A DNA stretch of 64,000 nt from G958295935 sp965224235 (lineage in GTDB: Bacteria > Chloroflexota > Dehalococcoidia > Lucifugimonadales > Lucifugimonadaceae). Positions 34,654-43,657 of the stretch are shown here, in pieces (positions within the stretch are counted from its first letter, which is position 1; each line of letters begins with the position of its first letter). The stretch covers positions 744,001 through 808,000 of the forward strand of contig CBDCYP010000002.1 in assembly GCA_965224235.1 (NCBI GenBank), written 5' to 3'. Below the pieces are notes generated by a model. It did no database searches. It saw nothing but the letters and a program-made list of their open reading frames with translations, and was not told the origin of the DNA. The position numbers and the translations under genes are program-made.

Positions 34654-35910
34654 TCATTGCCGGGACGGGGTGGAGGTTCTTTTGCCGTTAAGGAGGGTTC
34701 CGAGGGGGGTGTATCTGACGAGGTATCTATACGTCACGATTCCCAGGGCAGCCGTCGCAAGGCAGGCTGCAAGGAACTTCAACTCTGCGCTCCAGCTGAA
34801 GCCGGTCAGGTTCGTCAGCCAGCCCTGACGGTCGAGGTGGGCGAGATAGAATGTCAGGAAGGTCACGACGGGCAGGTGCATGATGTATATCCAGTACGAC
34901 GAGTCCGCAAGCCAACGGACCCACTGGCGTGGGAACCGGAGATTCTGCTCGAAGAACCCGACTAACCCGATGCTGAAGAAGACCGCCGAGGCGCCGTAGA
35001 AGACCGTGTCGAGAAGTTTCAGAAACTCGATCGACTCGGGGTCCCCGCCCGACTTCGACATTTCGTCTGCCGCTCCGATCAGGACCAGGTGGACGCAGTA
35101 GACCACAACGGCGATCGACAACAGAGCGGCCAGCGTTCCGTCTCCCCTCAGCCTGTCGATAAGCGCCCGTCGAGCGTAGAGCCCGTAGCCATAGAAGAAG
35201 AACAGCATGCCGTATAGGACGTCCGGCGTGTTGATCGGCCAGATGGGCTTCGCCTCGTCGCCGGCCCGCAGAATGAGCAGGAGCGCTGCTCCCAGCGCCA
35301 GCAGCATCGGCATGCGCGTATAGACGGCGTCGCCGAGGCGCCCTACCGTGGGAAGCCACCATGTCGGCCCGACGACTGTCTGCGCCTGCAACAGGCCTCC
35401 CAGCCACCTAACGGCGATCAGCGCGGCGTACATCAGCAGCAGGTAGTAGAGGAACCACAGGTGGGCGACGAGATCACCGCTGGAGTCGAGATTCTGCCTA
35501 TTGGCCAGCCCATCCCGGATTGCCTCGAAGGAAATAACGCCGAACCATCCGTAAAACCATATTGGCGGGATGACCACCGCCATCACCGCCCCGAACAGCG
35601 CCAGCGGAAGGGCGATCCTCTTAAGCCTGTCGAGTATGAACGTCGACGTGGTGCGACGGTCGAGCGCCAGGTGGGCGAAGAACCCCGCCAGCAGGAAGAA
35701 CGCAGGCATCCGCCACGTGTGGATGAAGTCGAACACAATAGCCAACAAGATCGACTGGTCGTCGTCCGCCGGCCAGATGAACTCGAACCCGGCCGTGCGT
35801 GAGAAGTAGGGCAGGGCGGCGTGCAGGGCGATGCCCAGCAGCATTGCGAATCCTCGGAGGCCATCGAGTCCGTGGTATCTCCGGACTGGTGGCTCGCCTG
35901 TCGATCTCAT
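34654..35910 (-). CDS. Membrane acyltransferase, acyltransferase-3 family
   Basis: 418 residues from ATG 35910 (MRSTGEPPVRRYHGLDGLRG). About ten membrane helices. The N-terminal signature RYHGLDGLRGFAMLLGIALH matches the family, with the essential His and Arg early in helix 1, as in OpgC/MdoC and O-antigen acetylases. It probably moves acyl groups onto surface glycans or small molecules. Upstream codons back to 36006 lack conservation. Genes in the IS-rich region around it are mostly broken, but this one is intact. Confidence 0.85.
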   Translation of the reverse strand: MRSTGEPPVRRYHGLDGLRGFAMLLGIALHAALPYFSRTAGFEFIWPADDDQSILLAIVFDFIHTWRMPAFFLLAGFFAHLALDRRTTSTFILDRLKRIALPLALFGAVMAVVIPPIWFYGWFGVISFEAIRDGLANRQNLDSSGDLVAHLWFLYYLLLMYAALIAVRWLGGLLQAQTVVGPTWWLPTVGRLGDAVYTRMPMLLALGAALLLILRAGDEAKPIWPINTPDVLYGMLFFFYGYGLYARRALIDRLRGDGTLAALLSIAVVVYCVHLVLIGAADEMSKSGGDPESIEFLKLLDTVFYGASAVFFSIGLVGFFEQNLRFPRQWVRWLADSSYWIYIMHLPVVTFLTFYLAHLDRQGWLTNLTGFSWSAELKFLAACLATAALGIVTYRYLVRYTPLGTLLNGKRTSTPSRQ

Positions 35911-36023
35911 TCCCGTTCCCGCGGATTGTCTTGTGAAGAGCCGAGCCGCGTGTTGCTGGCCGGACTGCCGCCTCTTGGGTCTAATCGTTGTCCTGGTGTA
36001 TCGCATCCAGAGGGGGGTGTGGG

Positions 36024-36049
36024 TCCCCGATCGGAGTCAGCGAAGACGA
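36024..36049 (+). repeat. Dispersed TCCCCGATCGG repeat
   Basis: TCCCCGATCGGAGTCAGCG then AAGACGA, in the gap between the acyltransferase and the membrane-protein gene. Confidence 0.55.
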
Positions 36050-36107
36050 GAGTGGGGTCGCGGGCATGGCCCGGCAGGCCCATCCCGCGAGATCATCCGC
36101 CGTAGTT

Positions 36108-36893
36108 CTATGACTCGGCGTGGGCGGGCGCGCCCCGTACAGCTCCCTGGGCTTGTGGGTCGTCGGCTTCCTGTTCGTCGTCGGCTCCTTCCTCTCCGGC
36201 CAGCGGCGCTGCCTCGGCGTCAGGCCCGTCTGTTGTGGAGCCTTCCTCGGAGGCATCTTCTGCGTCGGGTTTGGGCTTCCTGAAAATGCGTTTCGTTATG
36301 GCGACGACGAACATGAAGATCCCCAAGATGAGACGCAGTGCGAACTCCATAGCTATGAGGAACGCCAGGTAGTACAAGATGTTTTCGGTGTAGTTCATCG
36401 ACTCGTTCAGTATGGTCAGAGAGTCCGTAATCGTGAAGAACGATGTGTTTATAAGGAAGATACCCAGAACAGCGAAGGGCAGCATTTTGGCCAAGTCCCT
36501 CGACAGATCTTCGTTGATGTAAGCGGCCACGCGGATGGTGCCCACCGTGGCCAGGCCCATCAGCAGTACATCCGAGAACGATTGGTCTTTCGCCAAGAAA
36601 GCGAGGATCATTGTGATGATTGCGAACCAGAAAAATGCGAAGACGGGAAACAGGACGATGTACTTGGCCATGTACATGATGACGTGGAGGAAGGACCGCA
36701 CCCACTGATAGCGCGACTCTTCGTATTTGGACAGGTCCAACGCAAACATGTCCCGTGAAGCGACGAACCGGTAGAACGTGAAGACGAAGACCGCGTACAC
36801 GACCATGCCTCCGATGTAGACCGAGACGGGCCGCAGCAAGTCAAGGGCATCGTAGATGTTCAGTTCGGTGGGGAGGACATCATAGATATCCAC
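36108..36893 (-). CDS. Multi-pass membrane protein, unknown
   Basis: 261 residues with about five hydrophobic helices (VYIGGMVVYAVFVFTF, YIVLFPVFAFFWFAIITMIL, DVLLMGLATVG, MLPFAVLGIFLIN, NILYYLAFLIAMEFALRLIL). A cytoplasmic tail of about 60 residues, rich in Asp, Glu and Ala, follows a basic KRIFRKPKP stretch. No family recognised. Lies upstream of the acyltransferase on the same strand, with about 200 bases between them that contain a dispersed repeat. Confidence 0.72.
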   Translation of the reverse strand: MDIYDVLPTELNIYDALDLLRPVSVYIGGMVVYAVFVFTFYRFVASRDMFALDLSKYEESRYQWVRSFLHVIMYMAKYIVLFPVFAFFWFAIITMILAFLAKDQSFSDVLLMGLATVGTIRVAAYINEDLSRDLAKMLPFAVLGIFLINTSFFTITDSLTILNESMNYTENILYYLAFLIAMEFALRLILGIFMFVVAITKRIFRKPKPDAEDASEEGSTTDGPDAEAAPLAGEEGADDEQEADDPQAQGAVRGAPAHAES

Positions 36894-37096
36894 AAGCGTG
36901 ACCTTTCGTAGTTGAGCGCCTCAAAGAGATGTTTCCCAACAATTAGCAGACCTTGGCCTGCCGATTGCGAGATTAACATAGCAGTTCGGGGGTGAAGAGT
37001 GCGGGAAGGGTGGAGGGGTTAGGTCAACAAAATGTAGAGAACGCCCCCACGAGGGTTCTTGTTTCGGCCTGGATGCAAAATGTAGGGGCGCCTCTT

Positions 37097-38808
37097 GGAG
37101 CCTGTCTTAGAAGTGGGCGGGGCTTAGGATCAGGCGTATCGGCGCGAGTCGAATGCGCTGGAAGATTGAAAGCGCCGCCGTGGGATTGATCGCCCTCTGC
37201 ACGCAGGCGGGCAATTTTGTGCCGTTTCTGAGTGGAGATCTGTCAATGTAACGTGGCAGCGGCCTGATTCGGCGTTGCGCTTCGTTTGTGAACTCGGGGT
37301 CCGGCGCCTGGGTCCGCCATATACGCCACAGGGTGCGCAGGTTGAAGGCTGTGGCCAGCAGGGACCACTCGGCCGCAACGTTGTTTAGACCGCGTAACAG
37401 GAAGCTGCGGGCTTGCAACTGTTCTTTGATGATCCCGAAGACCGGTTCGACCAGTAGCTTTCTCTGTCTGTACGCCCGTTTGGCTTCTTCGGTGGACATC
37501 CAGGCCCGGTGGCGGCGCAGCGCTGCGTCCTGGGGGCCTATCTTCAGGGTGCGGCCATGACGCTTGCTCTTCGTACAGACACCGAAGGCGGGACAGGACA
37601 GGCACACGGCAACCGATCCCCGGTAGATCCGCGTCATGGTCCGGCGGCCGCGATTGATACGAAAGAAGCTCAGCCACCGGCCCTCCGGACAACGGTAGCG
37701 GTCATTCGCCTCGTCGTAGTCGAAACGGTCCTTGTGGTAAAGGCTGTCGAGCGCCTGTCTTTGCCCCTCCGGCATGATCACCTGTTGGCCTCTTCGGGCG
37801 CACTCCTCCAGATTGCTCCCGGAGTAATAGCCCCCGTCGGCCAACGTCGTCTCAGCCCTGACACCCGTCGTCTCCTCCGCCTGCTTCATCATCGGACCCA
37901 GTTGCGCATAGTCGGTCGGGTCGTCCGACACGCCGGCCGCCGTGATCAGCATGCCCGTCTCTTTCCCCTCAGCCACCACCGGAGAGACTACCGCCTGGCC
38001 GTTGTAGGCCAGCGTGATGCCCTGACTCGTCTTCATCATCACGGCATCCTGATCGGTCAGGTTGACTTGCTTGAGGCGGTCGCTGCCCTCCAGCGTCTCC
38101 TGCGCCTGCCGCATGCGCTCCCGCAACGCTTCCTTGCCGGCAAGCTCCTGCGGCAGATTCGCCGGCGCGGCGTCTTCCCCGGCCTCGTTCTGAGCCTCAA
38201 GGGCGCAGATCGTTCGGTCCGACCGTTCCAACAGGCGGCGCAGGGCTTCGCCGTCATAGGTACGGTCATTCGCAGCATTGGCCCTCACCTTCGTCCCGTC
38301 CACAGCCTGGAGAGCCAGGTCCACCAGTTCCATCCTGAAGGCCGTGCGCACCGTGCGCTTGAACAGATTCCTCATCGCCTGGCGGTGGTTCTTGTAGAAA
38401 CGCCACAGGGTGTTGTGGTCCGGACGCTGCAATCCCGTAAGCCACAGGTAAGGTATCTGATCGCGACAGGCTGTCTCCAGCTTGCGGGTCGAGCGCACGC
38501 CGGTCATGAAGCCGTAAAGCCACACGCTCAGCAGAGCCCGGGGATGGTAGGCCGGAGCTCCCATCGGGTCACCGTCCGCATCGACTCTAAGCTCCGCCCA
38601 GTCTTCCCGCTTCATGCCGTCCACGAACTCGGCGACAAAGCGTGCAGGATGGTCCATCGGCACCATCTCGCCGAGGGTTGGCGGAAGCATCCACATCTGC
38701 TCGCGGTTCATCTCTCGAAACGGCATATCCCTCTCCTCCAATAACGGCGTGACTTCCGATGAGGATAAACCTCTCCCAACAAGCCGCACGACTTCTGAGA
38801 CAGGCTCC
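37097..38808 (-). mobile_element. IS1182-family insertion sequence, second type
   Basis: 1712 bp with terminal inverted repeats GGAGCCTGTCTTAGAAGT (left) and, inward from the right, GGAGCCTGTCTCAGAAGT; one mismatch in 18. The immediate flanks (CCTCTT, ATGCTA) show no direct repeat. The left flank reads GTAGGGGCGCCTCTT, and a similar motif borders the degenerate relative at 43118. Confidence 0.88.
37107..38726 (-). CDS. IS1182-family transposase
   Basis: 539 residues from ATG 38726, preceded by a strong GGAGGAGAGGG ribosome site. MPFREMNREQMWMLPPTLGE, then HPARFVAEFVDGM; the DUF772-type domain has PAYHPRALLSVWLYGFMTG. DDE core: LQAVDGTKVRANAAND, ETTLADGGYYSGSN, and KRAYRQRKLLVEPVFGIIKE for the Glu. 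A four-cysteine cluster (CLSCPAFGVC) is typical of the family. The frame is intact, so it may be active. Confidence 0.93.
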   Translation of the reverse strand: MPFREMNREQMWMLPPTLGEMVPMDHPARFVAEFVDGMKREDWAELRVDADGDPMGAPAYHPRALLSVWLYGFMTGVRSTRKLETACRDQIPYLWLTGLQRPDHNTLWRFYKNHRQAMRNLFKRTVRTAFRMELVDLALQAVDGTKVRANAANDRTYDGEALRRLLERSDRTICALEAQNEAGEDAAPANLPQELAGKEALRERMRQAQETLEGSDRLKQVNLTDQDAVMMKTSQGITLAYNGQAVVSPVVAEGKETGMLITAAGVSDDPTDYAQLGPMMKQAEETTGVRAETTLADGGYYSGSNLEECARRGQQVIMPEGQRQALDSLYHKDRFDYDEANDRYRCPEGRWLSFFRINRGRRTMTRIYRGSVAVCLSCPAFGVCTKSKRHGRTLKIGPQDAALRRHRAWMSTEEAKRAYRQRKLLVEPVFGIIKEQLQARSFLLRGLNNVAAEWSLLATAFNLRTLWRIWRTQAPDPEFTNEAQRRIRPLPRYIDRSPLRNGTKLPACVQRAINPTAALSIFQRIRLAPIRLILSPAHF

Positions 38809-39135
38809 ATGCTACGGGGATAGAACTATGTTGGCGGTAGAATAGCGAATCCTGCTGGCACCTCAGCGGGCTCACTCGCTCGCTGCTCATGGTCTTCGCC
38901 AGCAAAGCGACAACGCGTCAGCCCGGTCTCGGTTCACCCTCGCCGGTTCACAAATCAAACTACGGACGCTTCCGTAAAGCGCAGCGCCGCCCGCGAGCTT
39001 GGCTGGTGCGCAGCGTGTCAGATTGACCCCATCCAGGAAACTTAGTAGTCTTCGCGACGATGGGGCCGCGTTCGGCGCCCACGGTGGCTCTTCTCCGCTC
39101 GACGCGGGTGGGTGATGGCAATTGGAGGAAGACTA
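38809..39135. other. Leader region of the solute-binding gene, no gene seen
   Basis: 327 bases between the IS and the next gene. GGAGGAAG at 39124-39131 sets the start at 39136. No clear promoter or repeat is visible apart from this ribosome site. Confidence 0.4.
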
Positions 39136-41016
39136 ATGCGTATGAGAAATCTGGCAGTGTCGGCTCTCTTCATGCTTGGGATCGGGGCGGCCTTGGCCGT
39201 CGCTTGCGGCGGTCAGGATACCGTCGTCGAGAAGGTCGTCGTCCAGACGGTCATCGTCAAAGAGCAAGTTCCGGGCGAGACGGTCGTCGAGACGGTCATC
39301 GTTAAAGAGCAAGTTCCGGGCGAAAAGGTCGTTCAGACAGTCGTCGTCGAAAAGGTCGTTATCGCTACGGCAGCCCCTGCAGGCCCCTCAGGCAGCGTGG
39401 TAGTGGCGGAGACGCGGATCATTCCTCCCGTGTACTTGCCGTCGAAGCAGGGGACCGGCTTTGAATACGTGTACGTCAACTGGGGTGTCTTTGAGAACCT
39501 GCTGCGCACGGCGCCTCACGGCGTAACAGAGACGCCAAAGCCCGAGGAGGCGATATTCGGCATCGCCACGTCGTGGGTGGCAGAGCCTGATCAGTTTAAG
39601 GTCACCTACACGATACGCGAGGGCGTGATGTTCCATGACGGTTGGGGTGAGCTAACGGCAGAGGACGTTGCCTTCAGCTTCAACGACGGCAATAGGGAAG
39701 GGACTCGTTTCTACCGCAACAACACGACCCAGGTTGACCGATGGGAGGCGCCGGACTCGCGGACCGTAATTACCTACTACAAGCCCGATCAGTTCAACCC
39801 GCGATTCATCCAGCGGCAGTGGGACGCCGGAAGCGGCAACACGCCCCTGATCAGCAAGAAGCTGGTGGATGAAGTGGGTGAAGAGAAAGTGCTGACCATG
39901 ATGATCGGCACCGGCCCGTACGTGGTGAAGGAGTGGGTGGCTGACGGCGAAGTTGTTCTCGAAGCCTCCACCGACTACTGGCGTGAGGATGGACAACCCA
40001 AGACAAAGAACGTGCATATCGTGGCCATCTCCGAGGAAGCGGTGAGGGTGGCGTCGTTGAGAACGGGTGAGGTGGACATGGCGTTTATCTCCAGCAAGTT
40101 CCTGGGGGACGCACTGAACGACATTCCCGGCGCCATTGCCCAGCCCGTTGGGCGGGCCCTGATCCAGTCCATGCACTTCGGAGGCAATTACTGGGCGAAG
40201 AGGTGGCCGGAAGAGGACAAGGAGGTATTCCCAAGAGAAGGTCTCAAGGCTGACAAGGACCACGTATGGATCGGGGACCCGAGAGACCCGGCGAGCATGG
40301 CGAGCAGTCAGAAAGTACGCGAGGCCCTCTCCATCTCCATCGACCGCGACCTTATCAACGAGAAGATTTTGGCTGGCCTGGGTGGGCCAGCCTACGTCTT
40401 CTGGCCTGCCGCCGTCAGATTTGATTCCCCGTGGTGGGACGACCGCTGGGCAATACCTTATGACCCCGAAAGGGCGAAGGCGCTGCTTGCCGAAGTCGGG
40501 GCCGAAAACGCCACAATCCCAATGTGGGTGGCGTCGGATCTCACCGCGCTAATAGACCCTGAGGTCGGCGCTGCCGTCGCCCAGATGTGGTCCGATCTCG
40601 GACTGGACGTCAAGCTGGAATCAACGGCCTACGGGGCCCGGCGTCCAACCCTGGTCTCACGATCCATAGACATCCCCATGGCCCACTTCGAGCTTGTCGG
40701 CGGCGACGCTGACGGCCAGGTCTATGCCTCGATGAGACCGACATCCGGCGCCAACCGCGGCCAGGAGACTCCCGACGGCAATTTCGGGCTGCCCGACATT
40801 CTGGGCCTGACCATCGCCAACAAGACCGAACCGGACTTCGAGACACGGGTTGAGAACAACAGGAAGATCATGGACTGGTCGAAAGAGGTATGGTGGGTGG
40901 CCCCCACGGTCAGGGGACAGCAGGCCTACGTCGTGGGCCCCGCAGTGGCGGAGTGGGAGCCTACCAGCTTCAACTTGGCCGACTTCATATCACCGGAGAC
41001 CATTGTGATGAAGTAG
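39136..41016 (+). CDS. ABC solute-binding lipoprotein, family 5 (peptide/nickel type)
   Basis: 626-residue extracellular binding protein. Lipobox AVAC gives C24. A spacer of Val/Lys/Glu/Gln repeats (about 29-80, KEQVPGETVV units) separates the lipid anchor from the SBP_bac_5 domain (about 90-610: PEEAIFGIATSWV, VTYTIREGVMFHDGWG, LTAEDVAFSF, VREALSISIDRDLI). This repeat spacer is common in Chloroflexota binding proteins. No permease or ATPase genes adjoin, so it must work with a distant transporter or be an orphan. A hairpin follows at 41046. Confidence 0.9.
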   Translation: MRMRNLAVSALFMLGIGAALAVACGGQDTVVEKVVVQTVIVKEQVPGETVVETVIVKEQVPGEKVVQTVVVEKVVIATAAPAGPSGSVVVAETRIIPPVYLPSKQGTGFEYVYVNWGVFENLLRTAPHGVTETPKPEEAIFGIATSWVAEPDQFKVTYTIREGVMFHDGWGELTAEDVAFSFNDGNREGTRFYRNNTTQVDRWEAPDSRTVITYYKPDQFNPRFIQRQWDAGSGNTPLISKKLVDEVGEEKVLTMMIGTGPYVVKEWVADGEVVLEASTDYWREDGQPKTKNVHIVAISEEAVRVASLRTGEVDMAFISSKFLGDALNDIPGAIAQPVGRALIQSMHFGGNYWAKRWPEEDKEVFPREGLKADKDHVWIGDPRDPASMASSQKVREALSISIDRDLINEKILAGLGGPAYVFWPAAVRFDSPWWDDRWAIPYDPERAKALLAEVGAENATIPMWVASDLTALIDPEVGAAVAQMWSDLGLDVKLESTAYGARRPTLVSRSIDIPMAHFELVGGDADGQVYASMRPTSGANRGQETPDGNFGLPDILGLTIANKTEPDFETRVENNRKIMDWSKEVWWVAPTVRGQQAYVVGPAVAEWEPTSFNLADFISPETIVMK

Positions 41017-41045
41017 GGCGTAGCCAAAGTTCTCATGGGTTAATA

Positions 41046-41075
41046 CGTAACCTGGTGCGCTCGCATCAGGTTACG
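41046..41075 (+). terminator. 13-bp stem hairpin after the solute-binding gene
   Basis: CGTAACCTGGTGC, loop GCTC, GCATCAGGTTACG, with one G-T pair. Begins 29 bases after the stop; no T-run follows. The remaining ~200 bases before 41283 show nothing else. Confidence 0.55.
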
Positions 41076-41282
41076 CCGCGCGTCAGGCACGTCGCCGGTC
41101 ACGGGCTAAATACGAAAGTTCGTTATTGGACGTATCCCCTATGTAGCCGGTCATGCGCGTGCGGGGCTGACACCGGCAGGTCAGGCGGCCAGCACCGCAG
41201 GTGGGGTGAATCAAGGCCGTGTTATCAGGTAGGCTGGACTGGGGCCACGGCGTTGCCTGGCTTCGGAAAGCACATTCCAGCC

Positions 41283-41570
41283 ATGGCCGCATACGTGACA
41301 ACCGATGTTGAGATAACCGACTCCGCCCTCTGCTCTGAATTTCTCGAGAAGGTCGCTGCGACCGTCGAAAGTAACGGAGGCAATTTCGTTGCGCGCGGCG
41401 GCGTAAATGACGTCATACTCGGCGACTGAGAGCCTAATCGCGTCGCACTGCTGAAGTTCGGCAGCGTCGAGCAGGCCAAGACGTGGCTAAGCTCCCCGGA
41501 ATACACCGCGCTCGATGACATTCGCACCAAGTTGGCAAACATCAACATGGTTGTCGTCGAGGGCCTGTAG
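41283..41570 (+). pseudogene. DUF1330-family protein with an in-frame TGA
   Basis: Reads MAAYVTTDVEITDSALCSEF through NFVARGGVNDVILGD, then TGA at 41427, then EPNRVALLKFGSVEQAKTW and LSSPEYTALDDIRTKLANIN to a TAG at 41570. In DUF1330 proteins the position of the TGA is usually Trp (GDWEP), so one base change TGG to TGA explains the break. The frame is otherwise perfect over 96 codons, so the loss is recent. Confidence 0.72.
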
Positions 41571-41586
41571 CCCCCATCTGTTCCAA

Positions 41587-42804
41587 CTAATTCACTTTTA
41601 AGGAGTTGGCGGTAGGTCTGGAACATTTGCGATTGGCGCATCGCGGTGTGCGAATGAGCGCCAGTCCGAGTGGCGCCGGCAGGATTGCCTCGACGGGTAT
41701 GCTCGGGGCGCGGATACGCGTTCTGCGGGAGGGCCGGATGAAGCCCGGTTTACGCCCTCGCTCCACGAAGATTTCCACAGGGTTCCTGCCCTCATAGGCA
41801 TACTGGGGCGCATACTGCGCCAGCAGACCGATCGACACCTCGAACGGGTCAACCCCGGCCTTGTGGGCTATCTCAAGCCTCATTCGACTGTAGAACCTGC
41901 GAGATTATCAACGTCGCCCATATCTGTTGCAGAATCACCACCCTCTTGGCAGACCACAGAAGACGCAGCTTGAGGTGCTGCTTGACCAGCGCCAGCGCCA
42001 TCTCGATGTCCCACCTGCGAGCGTAGACTTCGGCCATGGATGCGATCGGGAACGTACGAGGATCCGGAACGTTGGTGATGTAACGCCGCAGGGTTTTGCC
42101 CTGTCTGAAGGTCACCAGCCGGACGGCGTGTTTGGCCCGGTCAGCACGGTGGGCTCCCAGCCACACGATGCCATCGAAGACATCGCCCCGCTTGTAGAAG
42201 ACATGTATGACCTTGTAGCTGGTCTTTGCTCTCAGAGCCTGTGATTTTATTGCGAAACCTGCGGTTTGTTAGTCTCAATTTAGCTTTGAAAGCAGTCTCA
42301 ATAAGACGGCTACAGGGGAATTATTCACAGGCTCTCAGCCTGCTCAGCCAGTGGCAGCCCCTGTCCGTGAGCCAGTCAAACCAGGCGAAGCCGAACTAGC
42401 CGAGGTCTGCCACCACCAGTGTTCCCGCCGGCAACTCTGCCACCAAATCTCGCGCTAACACCTTCTCGTTCTGGCGTGGGTTCGGCTGAAACCTGACGGT
42501 CCGCCACTGCTGGCGTCTCACATCAAACGCGCCGGCCAGCTTGCCCGGGAGCAGGCGGCTGTCGCCTTCAGGGATCTTTATCAGAGTGGGCAGGGTTCTC
42601 GACACGGTGTCCAGTGTGCTCTCGTCTATGCACACAACGTCCCCGGCGAAGGGCGACAGCTTTTCCGGAACAACACCCTCCAATCGTTCTGCCAACACAC
42701 TGCTGATCTGTTCAAAGAGCCTCTCCAGAGGCTTGGTTCCCGCGCTATGGAGCCGCTTGTAAACCGCCTGATCCGTAACCTCAAAGCGGGGAAAGAACCA
42801 CAGC
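41587..42804 (-). pseudogene. IS4-type transposase, wrecked
   Basis: Reading the minus strand: FFPRFEVTDQAVYKRLHSAG, VVCIDESTLDTV and TLVVADLG carry the DDE core. A TAG replaces the Tyr codon after ADLG. After FGFAWFDWLTDRG and WLSRLR a MITE interrupts (42231-42338), then AKTSYKVIHVFYKRGDVF continues. The catalytic-Glu region is YARRWDIEMALALVKQHL. A one-base shift near 41880 separates the C-terminal part (RLEIAHKAGVDPFEVS). At least three lesions. Its upstream end is fused to an IS1182 fragment at about 42805. Confidence 0.8.
42231..42338. mobile_element. MITE inserted in the IS4-type transposase
   Basis: A 98-bp core with perfect ends AGCCTGTGA ... TCACAGGCT, flanked on each side by CTCAG. 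The ends match those of the IS1182-like copies at 27821 and 32798, so that transposase probably moves it. Removing the core plus one CTCAG restores the interrupted frame exactly (WLSRLRAKTSYKV). Confidence 0.88.
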
Positions 42805-43118
42805 TTGCCGCTCGACCGCACGCCGCCCGTGAAGCCCGTAAAGCCACACGCCCAACAGCGCCCGGGGTGATAAGCCGGAGCTCCCATATGGTCCCCGCCT
42901 GCATCGACCCCAAACCGGCCCAACCCTCCCGGTCCAAACCGTCCGGGTACGCGTCCGCGAACCTCGCCGGATGGTCGGCGGGGATCAGCTCATCAAGCGT
43001 GGGCGGCAACATCCATATCTGATCCCGCCCCGTCAGACGCAGCGGCGTCTGGCCCTCCTCGAATGGTGGTGTGAAGTCCGCAAAGTTTAACGGCCAGCCG
43101 ATTACTGAGACACGCTCC
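42805..43118 (-). pseudogene. 5' fragment of an IS1182-family element
   Basis: The end GGAGCGTGTCTCAGTAATC resembles the ends of the 37097 element. It encodes LRLTGRDQIWMLPPTLDELI and, after a frame change, GAPAYHP and GGVRSSGKL, which match the 37107 transposase N-terminus. Homology stops at about 42805, where the IS4-type sequence begins. Confidence 0.75.
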
Positions 43119-43129
43119 AAAAGACGCCC

Positions 43130-43657
43130 CTACGCTTGGTTGCCTTTAGTGCGTTCTTCGAGAGCGAGCAGTTGGGCTTTGAGGGGGAGTCCCGATCCGC
43201 CGCCGAATCCCCGGAGGGACCCGTCCGACGCGACGACCCGGTGGCAGGGCACCAGCAGCGGCCACCGGTTTCTTGCCATCGCCTGGCCGGCGCCGCGTGC
43301 GGCCCGTGCATTGCCGGCTTCGTTGGCGAGCCAAGCGTATGAACGTGTTTCTCCGAGCGGAATCGTGCGGCAGGCGGTGTAGGCGCGTTCGAAGAACGGC
43401 GTCACGCCGTGATAGTCGATCGGCGGGAGTGACAGGTCGACGTCTTCTCCGGCGCAGTACCGGGTGATCATGTCGCGAACGTCCGCCGTCGCGTCTTCAT
43501 CGTATTCGGCTGTCTGTATGTCGGGCTCGATCGTTTCCATCGCCGCATGGCGTGATTTCTCGGGGAGCGAGGTTCGGCGAACCTTGCCGCCAGAGGCCGC
43601 TACCGCTACCCAGCCCAGCGACGTCTCGAAAACGTCGAACGTCACATTGTCCATCAT
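43130..43657 (-). CDS. ogt: Methylated-DNA--protein-cysteine methyltransferase
   Basis: Suicide repair enzyme that takes alkyl groups from O6-alkylguanine onto its own cysteine. 175 residues from ATG 43657; the active site is VPCHRVVASDGSLRGFGGG, with the wing-helix motif IPLGETRSYAWLANEAG before it. Overlaps the end of the transglutaminase-like gene by 4 bases (ATGA), so it joins the moxR operon. Its stop codon touches the IS1182 fragment flank. Confidence 0.95.
   Translation of the reverse strand: MMDNVTFDVFETSLGWVAVAASGGKVRRTSLPEKSRHAAMETIEPDIQTAEYDEDATADVRDMITRYCAGEDVDLSLPPIDYHGVTPFFERAYTACRTIPLGETRSYAWLANEAGNARAARGAGQAMARNRWPLLVPCHRVVASDGSLRGFGGGSGLPLKAQLLALEERTKGNQA

Noticed and set aside
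37509..38744. 411-codon frame opposite the IS1182 transposase
   Set aside because: Antisense shadow of an intact transposase.
15483..41429. TGA recoded as Trp or selenocysteine
   Set aside because: The in-frame TGAs replace Pro in META-C and Trp in DUF1330, many intact genes end in TGA, and no nearby RNA hairpin supports recoding.
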